This document shows, piece after piece, positions 1-5,284 of a stretch of DNA of 5,284 nt (position 1 is the stretch's first letter; the number at the start of each line of letters is the position of its first letter). A model generated the notes under the pieces. The model did not search any database. It was given only the letters and a program-made list of their open reading frames with translations, and was not told where the DNA came from. The stretch covers positions 1-5,284 of the forward strand of contig JAHEMS010000286.1 in assembly GCA_024643595.1 (NCBI GenBank), written 5' to 3'. This DNA is from Bacteroidota bacterium. GTDB taxonomy: Bacteria; Bacteroidota; Bacteroidia; Cytophagales; Cyclobacteriaceae. A program made the position numbers and the translations under genes.

Positions 1-2364
1 ATAGTTGGCTACCAGCAAGCTACCGTCTTTTGCACTTTCACCTGTATCATTCATCGATAGAATGGCATCGAACTGCTCACCCCATGTTGATGGAAAATAT
101 AATCCGCGTTCTTGTACCCAGCCTTCAAAATCTTTAGCGCTGATTTTATTAGGGAAATTTAATACCTGATGTGCAGGCTTCAAAATCCTTACTTCGCTGT
201 CTTCCTCTGTAACACGGTCACGGGATAAAGTTATTGGAAAAGGAGAAAATTTATCCTTGTCTATTTCAAGGTCATGACTGGTATTATATTGAACTATAAG
301 GGTACCTCCCTCTTTCACGTAGTTTAATAAATCAGGCATGATATAGCGAATCCGTTCATTCGTATTTAATGCCCTCACGCCTAGTACCACAGCATCAACT
401 TTTTTTAAGTTGACTGCAGTAATTTCTTCGTTCTTCATTTCCCAAACCTCATAGCCAAGATTTCTGAGACTTTCAGGAATATCATCCCCTGCGCCGCGAA
501 TATATCCCACAACACTTCCTTCTTTCTTTAAATCCATCCTCACTACTTTTGCCTGCGCAGGCGGAAGAAGTGTCTGCATAGGAATATGATCATATTCAAT
601 GGTTAGCAACGAATTAGTAAATTTCTTTCCGTCTGACTCCACCATAGCATGCATAGTGCCATCAAATTCATTAAGCCCCGGATAGACCGTAAAACTAAAA
701 GACCGCTCTTCATTTTGCCGCTGTAAATCAAATTCAAAAAAAGCAGGTTCACTTCTCCAACCCACTGGTAAATCCAATTTCAACGTACCCTTTCTTGAAT
801 CAGTAGAAGCCGATTTAAGCAGAACATTCACCTGTTTGGGCTTTCCATCGGCAAACACATAGACCTGTTGTTGAAAATTAATAAACACCGGTGGCACAAC
901 TTCAAACGGACGCCATAACTCTCCCTTCACAGGGTCCGTCCATTTATAGAGCACCGGAACAGATACTTTAATCAATTCGCCTTGAAAAGAAAAATTTATA
1001 ACTATTGAAATGGCTGGATCATTTTCTGGTTTTCCAATAAGTTTATTATCGGTTACCGTGAACATTCCCAAGCTGTGCTTTTCCTTTAACCAGTATGGAG
1101 ACGAGTATTCCTTATCAGCACGTATTATTTTATCAGATTTCAATTTTATCAAGGCATTGTTTTTCAATGATAAAGAACAAGTGGAATCAATAGATAATGT
1201 TTCACTTTGTATTTTTTCTAATGTCACAGATACCCCCGAGCGATTGATTACTTCAACATTCAATGTCAACTTTTGACCGGGGGATGCCCAAAAATAGTTT
1301 GCTGTTGCTTCTACAAATAATCCTGTACAATCTCGCAGAAGTTGTTCTGTCTCTTTTAACTTACGGGTGCGCCATACCGAATTTTCAAGAGCACTTATCT
1401 CTTTTCGGATTTGCAAAAGCAGTGGAACAGAAGCCGCTGGATTATCCATGCTAAATTCTTTAATGGCCCTTTCGACTAACACCTTCACCTTTTCTCCGCC
1501 TTCAATCCTGCTCCAGGTGGTATTAATCTTTTCGAATAAATCTCTTTCGGCTCTTTCTCCTTTACCAAATTCAAAAAAGTCGAATGCATCACCCCGCCCT
1601 CCTGACGAGCCAAAACCCTGACTCTTATGTTGTGAGCGACTTTCCGCTGCCATCTCTGAATATGATTTTCCAAGTAAGGCGTTGTAAGTACCCACATTCA
1701 TTGTCAGAATGCCTGGAGTATTTTCGTTGATTGCCTGATTCCACCAGCGCCCAGTATTTGTATACAAAGCGCTCACTTGCCAAGTACCAAACTCCTTTAC
1801 CTGATCTGGAAATACGTCTGCAAGATTAGCTAGGTCGAATGCTTCCTGAGCTAATATGGCCGAAGAGGTATGATGGCCATGACCAGCCCGCTCATCGGGA
1901 GGAAATCGTGTAAGTATTACATCGGGCTTAAACGCTCTGATTACTTTAACTACATCTGAAAGTATCTCCTCTTTATTCCATATTTCCAACGTCTCTTTGT
2001 AACTCTTTGAAAAACCAAAATCATTGGCACGGGTAAAATATTGTTCACCCCCGTCGATTCTTCTCGCTGCCAACAATTCTTGTGTGCGAATCAGCCCAAG
2101 AAGGTCTCGTAGTTCAGGACCGATTAGATTCTGACCTCCATCTCCACGTGTCATTGAAAGGTAGGCTGTCGCAGCCAACCGATCGTTGGCGAGGTAGGCA
2201 ATAGCCCTGGTATTTTCATCATCCGGATGCGCGGCTACATACAGCACGGAAGCGAGAACATTCAACTTATGAAGTTTCAGTTTAATCTCAGCCGATGAAG
2301 GCTGATGCTGCGCGTTACTTCCTATTGCCTCAAAAAAAAATAAAATAATAAAAAATAATCGCAT
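1..2364 (-). CDS. Secreted PIG-L (LmbE-like) family zinc deacetylase, multidomain, 3' end cut by window edge
   Basis: One open frame of 788 codons runs from ATG at 2364 to the window edge without a stop, so the C-terminus is missing (probably a few tens of residues, judging from recalled homologues). Residues 1-18 form a Sec signal peptide with a very Phe-rich core, cleaved probably at SNA-Q. The PIG-L domain follows: AHPDDE at 45-50 and GHGHH at 161-165. By analogy with MshB/PIG-L enzymes, H46, D49 and H165 would bind zinc, D48 would be the base and H162 the catalytic histidine. TRGDGGQN (72-79) is also typical. Residues about 265-345 are helical and charged. About 355-590 look like beta-sandwich regions, the latter part resembling an NEW3-type domain. 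From about 612 there is a GATase1-like fold. The family removes N-acetyl groups from sugars or related amines; the substrate here is unknown, and action in the periplasm or outside is inferred. The catalytic motifs are intact. The only start codon giving a complete signal peptide is the one chosen. The family call is firm, the C-terminal domain names less so. Confidence 0.93.
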   Translation of the reverse strand, partial: MRLFFIILFFFEAIGSNAQHQPSSAEIKLKLHKLNVLASVLYVAAHPDDENTRAIAYLANDRLAATAYLSMTRGDGGQNLIGPELRDLLGLIRTQELLAARRIDGGEQYFTRANDFGFSKSYKETLEIWNKEEILSDVVKVIRAFKPDVILTRFPPDERAGHGHHTSSAILAQEAFDLANLADVFPDQVKEFGTWQVSALYTNTGRWWNQAINENTPGILTMNVGTYNALLGKSYSEMAAESRSQHKSQGFGSSGGRGDAFDFFEFGKGERAERDLFEKINTTWSRIEGGEKVKVLVERAIKEFSMDNPAASVPLLLQIRKEISALENSVWRTRKLKETEQLLRDCTGLFVEATANYFWASPGQKLTLNVEVINRSGVSVTLEKIQSETLSIDSTCSLSLKNNALIKLKSDKIIRADKEYSSPYWLKEKHSLGMFTVTDNKLIGKPENDPAISIVINFSFQGELIKVSVPVLYKWTDPVKGELWRPFEVVPPVFINFQQQVYVFADGKPKQVNVLLKSASTDSRKGTLKLDLPVGWRSEPAFFEFDLQRQNEERSFSFTVYPGLNEFDGTMHAMVESDGKKFTNSLLTIEYDHIPMQTLLPPAQAKVVRMDLKKEGSVVGYIRGAGDDIPESLRNLGYEVWEMKNEEITAVNLKKVDAVVLGVRALNTNERIRYIMPDLLNYVKEGGTLIVQYNTSHDLEIDKDKFSPFPITLSRDRVTEEDSEVRILKPAHQVLNFPNKISAKDFEGWVQERGLYFPSTWGEQFDAILSMNDTGESAKDGSLLVANY
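2332..2359. repeat. A/T-only low-complexity tract with a 9-base homopolymer inside the deacetylase signal peptide
   Basis: Twenty-eight consecutive bases contain no G or C, beginning with nine A on the plus strand (2332-2340) and including a second run of six A. On the coding strand these are T runs encoding the Leu/Phe/Ile core of the signal peptide. Such runs can slip during replication, and a one-base change here would truncate the deacetylase just after its start. The tract is seen directly; any switching role is inference. Confidence 0.6.
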
Positions 2365-2457
2365 TCGCCGTTTAAGTTTGGCTGTAAATAACGTAAAAAA
2401 AGAGTAATGGATTTATCGGTTTGAGTGAACGGTTAATCTTGACCTTGAACGGGTAGC
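2365..2457. other. Intergenic region before the deacetylase gene
   Basis: These 93 bp separate the stop of the 156-residue protein gene from the deacetylase start. No convincing Bacteroidota -7/-33 pair, Shine-Dalgarno sequence or strong terminator hairpin was found. The main structure is a pair of direct repeats (TGAACGG at 2426-2432 and 2446-2452 on the plus strand), with a short run of seven A just before the ATG-proximal part. The deacetylase could be read through from upstream or have a promoter not recognisable by eye. Confidence 0.5.
2426..2452. repeat. Two 7-bp direct repeats spaced 20 bp apart
   Basis: TGAACGG occurs twice, with start-to-start spacing of exactly 20 bp, close to two helical turns, upstream of the deacetylase gene. 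Such spacing is compatible with binding of a regulator to one face of the DNA, but two 7-mers can also occur by chance. Confidence 0.3.
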
Positions 2458-2928
2458 TTAAAACTTTCCTTTCATCTCATTATTCACCATAAAAGTACCA
2501 TCCTCCATGATTATCAAATGAATCTTACTGATTGCTTTCTTTGAATCCGAGAGGAATAACACCGTAAATTCATGAGGCTGCACCCTGTCTTTGACATCAT
2601 CAATGAAGCCAATGTCTAATTTTAATTCCGTATCTAATGATGCTTTGCGATTATAAATCAAATTCCCATTTGAATTAACCACATTGATTTTCGATTCTTC
2701 ACCTCCAAGTTTTAAAAGTTTTATTCGAAGTTTAAGATAAGGCAACTTCCCAATAGACCGTTGCTTATTGGAAACACTGCCATCATTATTCAATTTATTA
2801 CGATCAGAAGGCGGTCGATCCTGAAATTTATAATCGATATTTACTTCATACTCATCAGATGCCTTATAAGGAACTGTTTCCTGTTGCGCACCGACTATCA
2901 AAAATAAAAAGCACAAAAAATTAATCAT
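2458..2928 (-). CDS. Hypothetical exported protein, 156 residues
   Basis: The family is not recognised. The ORF starts at the only in-frame ATG; an in-frame TGA lies nine codons upstream and no ATG, GTG or TTG falls between. The first 14 residues (MINFLCFLFLIVGA) are a short hydrophobic export signal followed by Gln-Gln, probably cleaved at GA-Q. It is unusual in having no basic residue before the core. Cys6 is too close to the N-terminus and in the wrong context for a lipobox, so a lipoprotein is unlikely. The mature part opens with a charged, Asp/Lys/Asn-rich segment (about 20-60), followed by alternating hydrophobic and charged stretches (about 62-156) that suggest a single beta-rich domain, ending EDGTFMVNNEMKGKF. 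No catalytic motif is visible. It lies 73 bp after the basic small protein gene and 93 bp before the deacetylase on the same strand. A periplasmic or surface location is inferred. Confidence 0.8.
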   Translation of the reverse strand: MINFLCFLFLIVGAQQETVPYKASDEYEVNIDYKFQDRPPSDRNKLNNDGSVSNKQRSIGKLPYLKLRIKLLKLGGEESKINVVNSNGNLIYNRKASLDTELKLDIGFIDDVKDRVQPHEFTVLFLSDSKKAISKIHLIIMEDGTFMVNNEMKGKF

Positions 2929-2948
2929 AGCCAGATAAACGAAGTTTA

Positions 2949-2956
2949 CAAATCAA
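2949..2956 (-). promoter_or_regulatory. Weak candidate -7 element for the 156-residue protein gene
   Basis: On the minus strand this reads TTGATTTG, matching the Bacteroidota TAnnTTTG consensus at all but the second base. It would start a transcript about 14 bases before the ATG. A TTG at 2981-2983 could serve as the upstream element, but the 24-base spacer is longer than usual, so this is a weak call. Confidence 0.25.
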
Positions 2957-2966
2957 GCAACATCAC

Positions 2967-2980
2967 TTCACTTAAGCGAA
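2967..2980. promoter_or_regulatory. Imperfect 14-bp palindrome, possible operator
   Basis: TTCACTTAAGCGAA is identical to its own reverse complement except at one symmetric pair of positions (12 of 14). It sits between the two parts of the weak promoter candidate upstream of the 156-residue protein gene, where a repressor would be expected to bind. No regulator is encoded nearby and chance is possible. Confidence 0.25.
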
Positions 2981-3001
2981 CAATACTAGCTCATTAATTG
3001 A

Positions 3002-3250
3002 CTATCGCTTCTGACCCTTTTTATTTTTCTTGGGCTTCATTTTCCTCGCAGAGCGATCTTGCTTTTTGGCTTGTTTAACTTTTTTTGATACGTCTGAATT
3101 GCTGCTTCCCTTCTTGTGCTTTGCATTACTTTGTACCATGCGCTGCTCCTGAGTCATTTTGGCTGGATCCTGCTTGTATCCTTTCTTCTGCGCAAAAGCG
3201 AATGATATTCCAAACACCAACAATAACACGGTGATCACCAGTTTTTTCAT
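3002..3250 (-). CDS. Small, highly basic exported protein, 82 residues
   Basis: The start is well supported: MKK opens a textbook signal peptide (residues 1-20) with a Leu/Val/Phe core and an AFA-Q cleavage site, and a promoter candidate lies just upstream. The mature 62 residues hold 19 Lys and 4 Arg against 4 acidic residues, a net charge of about +19, with no Cys and a single aromatic residue (Tyr25 of the precursor). The final 14 residues are 9/14 basic (RKMKPKKNKKGQKR). The composition predicts an unfolded chain able to bind polyanions such as nucleic acid, LPS or acidic polysaccharide; this is inference. No known family is recognised. Low-complexity basic tails also occur in poorly conserved Bacteroidota proteins without known role. 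It is probably its own transcription unit, 81 bp after purT. Confidence 0.8.
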   Translation of the reverse strand: MKKLVITVLLLVFGISFAFAQKKGYKQDPAKMTQEQRMVQSNAKHKKGSSNSDVSKKVKQAKKQDRSARKMKPKKNKKGQKR

Positions 3251-3278
3251 ATAATTGTCGTATAGTTAAATAGATTTA

Positions 3279-3310
3279 TAAATATACGCCATTTATCTAT
3301 TAAGGCCGAA
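3279..3310 (-). promoter_or_regulatory. Candidate Bacteroidota-type promoter for the small basic protein gene
   Basis: On the minus strand, TTCG (3310-3307, compare TTTG at -33) is followed after 20 bases by TATATTTA (3286-3279), which matches TAnnTTTG except at the last base. The spacing fits the known Bacteroidota primary sigma factor pattern, and transcription would begin about 20 bases before the ATG at 3250. The surrounding gap (3251-3331) is A/T-rich and shows no strong terminator for purT. Confidence 0.45.
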
Positions 3311-3331
3311 CCATTACCGTGCAAGCGTCTA

Positions 3332-4531
3332 TTAAAACAGGGTGTACGTTATGCTACCTGAAGCTTTATTCGCTTTCGCTCTTGCCTCCTCAATGGAGGA
3401 AGCTTTGGCAAGACATACTCCCATTCTTCGTTCACCATCAACTTCAGGCTTACCAAACAAGCGTATTTGTGTGTCTATATCACTAAGTGCCTCCTCAACT
3501 CCACTGAATACAATATTTTGTGATTTCCCTTTTACCAAAATTACGGAAGAAGCTGAAGGACCCAGTTGACGAATTGCGGGAATAGGAAGACCTAAAATCG
3601 CACGAACATGCAAAGAAAATTCTGACAGATCCTGTGAAATCATAGTTACCATGCCTGTGTCATGAGGCCGAGGCGATAGCTCACTGAAATAAACCATATC
3701 TCCCTTCACAAAAAACTCAACTCCAAAAATACCACGCCCTCCTAATTCATTCACCACTTTACGCGCAATATCCTGCGCCTCATGCAATGCTGTTGCGCTC
3801 ATAGGATGCGGCTGCCATGATTCCTGATAATCACCATGCTCCTGACGATGTCCTATTGGTTCACAAAATGAAACGCCATCCTTATGCTTAATTGTCAATA
3901 ATGTAATTTCATAATCAAAATCAATAAAGCCCTCTACAATCACTCTTCCTCCACCGCTTCTCCCTCCCTCCTGAGCATATTGCCATGCATGATCTATATC
4001 GTCCGTACGTTTGATTATACTTTGACCTTTTCCAGATGAACTCATGATCGGTTTCACAACACATGGTATTCCAATAGAATTTACAGCAAGTACGAATTCT
4101 GCTTTGGAACCTGCGAATAAATAAGGAGAAGTTTTAATGTTAAGTTTAACAGCTGTTAATGTTCTTATCCCTTCACGATTCATCGTAAGTTTAGTGGCGT
4201 TAGCCGTCGGGATTACGCAGTAACCTTCACGCTCTAATTCCACTAACGTTTCCGTCGCTATTGCCTCCACTTCAGGGACAATATAATCGGGCTTTTCACT
4301 TTCAATAAGTTGGCGAAGTGCTTTGCCATCCAACATCGAAATAGTATAGGAACGATGAGCTACTTGCATTGCAGGAGCGTGGTTATAACGATCAACGGCA
4401 ATCACTTCCACTCCATACCGTTGAAACTCAATAGTCACCTCCTTGCCCAATTCACCGGATCCCAACAACATAACTTTAACGGCATTTGACGAAAGTGGCG
4501 TGCCTATTTTTATTGAACTATTCATCATCAT
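3332..4531 (-). CDS. purT: Formate-dependent phosphoribosylglycinamide formyltransferase (GAR transformylase 2)
   Basis: PurT converts GAR, formate and ATP to formyl-GAR, ADP and phosphate in the third step of purine synthesis, in the cytosol, without folate. The protein is 399 residues against 392 in E. coli and aligns along its whole length, with a constant offset of +5 over the compared region. The N-terminal GAR site has GSGELGKE (24-31) and E87. The ATP-grasp core has R119, K160, the SSSGKGQ loop (164-170), VIVEG (about 198-202), and FSELSPRPHDTG with the metal-binding glutamates about E272 and E284. The C-terminal part keeps FGKP and DGERR, which bind phosphate groups. No key residue appears lost. 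The start is ambiguous among three successive ATG codons (MMM); the first overlaps the upstream stop as TAATG and has AGG six bases before it, which favours coupled translation. Pairing with an acylase gene is not a functional partnership that I recognise. The identification is firm. Confidence 0.98.
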   Translation of the reverse strand: MMMNSSIKIGTPLSSNAVKVMLLGSGELGKEVTIEFQRYGVEVIAVDRYNHAPAMQVAHRSYTISMLDGKALRQLIESEKPDYIVPEVEAIATETLVELEREGYCVIPTANATKLTMNREGIRTLTAVKLNIKTSPYLFAGSKAEFVLAVNSIGIPCVVKPIMSSSGKGQSIIKRTDDIDHAWQYAQEGGRSGGGRVIVEGFIDFDYEITLLTIKHKDGVSFCEPIGHRQEHGDYQESWQPHPMSATALHEAQDIARKVVNELGGRGIFGVEFFVKGDMVYFSELSPRPHDTGMVTMISQDLSEFSLHVRAILGLPIPAIRQLGPSASSVILVKGKSQNIVFSGVEEALSDIDTQIRLFGKPEVDGERRMGVCLAKASSIEEARAKANKASGSITYTLF

Positions 4532-4540
4532 TATTTACCT
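4523..4540 (-). promoter_or_regulatory. Translational coupling junction: AGG, TAATG stop/start overlap and triple ATG
   Basis: On the minus strand AGG is followed after six bases by TAATGATGATG. The amidase stop TAA shares its last base with the first purT ATG, so a terminating ribosome can restart directly, and two more in-frame ATG codons follow at once. The AGG spacing suits the first or second ATG. This decides the most likely purT start and implies one mRNA for both genes. Confidence 0.6.
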
Positions 4541-5284
4541 GGATTATATGTTCGTGAAGCATTTTTTTCAACATCTTTTTTATAAAATGAAACATCTTTG
4601 AATTCACCTTTACTGTATCGCATAGCCTGATCGGTAAAATGCGGTGATAACGGATTATTGTTAATACCCCCAGCCAATAATGATTTCGCCTTTATCTCTT
4701 TTCCAAATTCGACCACAGCTACAAAACTATTGCCTACATATCCATACTGTTTCGTGGTGCCTGGAAATTTTCGGCTTCCGTACGCAGCCAGTGACCCCCA
4801 AAAAGAAGATGCATAGGGAACAGCTAAACTTGGCTTGCTGTCATCATAGGTTTCGATAATATGTCCAGTAAGGCGTTGAAACCGATTCACTTCTCCCCAA
4901 GGAATTTTCCAACTTCCAAAATCACGATCCAATTCATCAATCGCTTTTTTCAACGCAATAATTTTTTCCTCATCCGATGTCTGATCGACCATATGTTGTA
5001 TAATACCGAGCTGATCTGTCCTCGAAGGAATATTTTTCATGACTGTTGCCCGCAACGCCTGCCCCCAATACATCGCGAGCGTAGTTTGAACCGATGAAAC
5101 CCCATAATTCATGTCCCAATTTCTGAGCCATGAAATGGGTTCATCAAATTTAGAGATCAGGTCATCATCTAACCTCGAAAGTTTTTCATATGCTGCCACA
5201 AGCGATGGAATAAGTTCTTCAAAACCCGTAAGATGAGGATCATAGGCAGCTGCTATAAGTTTATCCAACGTGAAACTACGCTCT
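4531..5284 (-). CDS. Penicillin acylase (S45) family amidase, C-terminal 250 residues, 5' end outside window
   Basis: The frame is open to the window edge (first full codon 5283-5281, reading ERSFTLDKL), so the apparent TTG start at 5268 is an internal leucine and the true start is beyond 5284. The fragment matches the C-terminal part of the beta chain of Ntn-hydrolase acylases: TLDKLIAAAYD near its start, PWGEVNRFQRL (about 128-138 of the fragment), SSFWGSLAAYGSR, a GYVGNSFVAVVEFG strand (181-194), and NNPLSPHFTDQA (about 209-220). The catalytic N-terminal serine of the beta chain, the propeptide and any signal peptide lie upstream and cannot be judged. The family cleaves amide bonds of acylated substrates such as beta-lactams, acyl-homoserine lactones or lipopeptides; the substrate cannot be named from this part. 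Many homologues are periplasmic. In the last motif the run GGINNN replaces the more usual GQSG-type segment. It overlaps purT by one base. Confidence 0.92.
   Translation of the reverse strand, partial: ERSFTLDKLIAAAYDPHLTGFEELIPSLVAAYEKLSRLDDDLISKFDEPISWLRNWDMNYGVSSVQTTLAMYWGQALRATVMKNIPSRTDQLGIIQHMVDQTSDEEKIIALKKAIDELDRDFGSWKIPWGEVNRFQRLTGHIIETYDDSKPSLAVPYASSFWGSLAAYGSRKFPGTTKQYGYVGNSFVAVVEFGKEIKAKSLLAGGINNNPLSPHFTDQAMRYSKGEFKDVSFYKKDVEKNASRTYNPGK

Noticed and set aside
1010..1621. Three overlapping plus-strand open frames (1010-1276, 1263-1454, 1367-1621)
   Set aside because: They lie opposite the intact deacetylase frame, overlap one another, have no recognisable domains, and are shadows of its codon composition.
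1485..1697. 70-codon minus-strand open frame
   Set aside because: It is in another frame inside the deacetylase gene, which is continuous here with conserved composition; there is no frameshift.
2909..2928. Lipoprotein signal for the 156-residue protein because of Cys6
   Set aside because: Only five residues precede the cysteine, there is no basic n-region, and the residues before it (NFL) do not form a lipobox.
3251..3331. Rho-independent terminator after purT
   Set aside because: No stable GC-rich stem followed by a T run was found; short complementary pieces near GGTAATGG are mirror rather than inverted repeats.
3342..3569. 75-codon plus-strand open frame
   Set aside because: It is antisense to the highly conserved 3' part of purT and its sequence has no features of its own.
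4861..5097. 78-codon plus-strand open frame
   Set aside because: It is antisense to the conserved amidase C-terminal region, including the WGEVNRF motif.
5266..5268. TTG as start codon of a complete 245-residue protein
   Set aside because: The frame continues upstream as ERSFT, matching the family's usual TLDKLIAAAYD context, so this is an internal leucine of a longer protein.
3332..5284. Acylase plus ATP-grasp enzyme as a new peptide or natural-product ligase system
   Set aside because: The ATP-grasp protein keeps all the PurT-specific residues examined and aligns with E. coli PurT end to end, so ordinary purine synthesis is the far simpler reading.

Overview
The window is a densely coded piece of a bacterial chromosome with every supported gene on the minus strand. 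It most likely comes from a Bacteroidota, probably a Cytophagales-like, bacterium. Three things suggest this: signal peptides ending in Ala-Gln (AFA-Q, SNA-Q, GA-Q), promoter candidates resembling the Bacteroidota TAnnTTTG/TTTG type, and start codons mostly without a strong Shine-Dalgarno sequence. The assignment rests on these sequence features only.

In transcription order (right to left), the window opens with the C-terminal 250 residues of a penicillin-acylase (S45, Ntn-hydrolase) family amidase whose start lies beyond base 5284. Its TAA overlaps by one base (TAATG) the start of purT, which encodes a full-length 399-residue formate-dependent GAR transformylase of purine synthesis. An 81-bp gap with a good promoter candidate follows, then a gene for an 82-residue, extremely basic secreted protein. 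After a 73-bp gap holding a weak promoter candidate and an imperfect palindrome comes a 156-residue secreted protein of unknown function. After another 93 bp begins a large secreted PIG-L (LmbE-like) zinc deacetylase, of which 788 codons are visible before it runs off the left edge. It joins an N-terminal deacetylase domain to a helical linker, beta-sandwich regions and a GATase1-like domain that appears to lack the nucleophile cysteine.

The acylase and purT are probably co-transcribed and translationally coupled. The two small genes and the deacetylase have no obvious functional link to purine synthesis and may be separately transcribed. Two enzymes that break N-acyl bonds (the S45 amidase and the PIG-L deacetylase) lie within about 2.2 kb of each other, but nothing in the sequence proves a shared pathway. 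No RNA genes, mobile elements, CRISPR arrays or convincing terminators were seen. The clearest unexplained items are the lysine-rich exported peptide, the unknown 156-residue protein and the domain architecture of the deacetylase.
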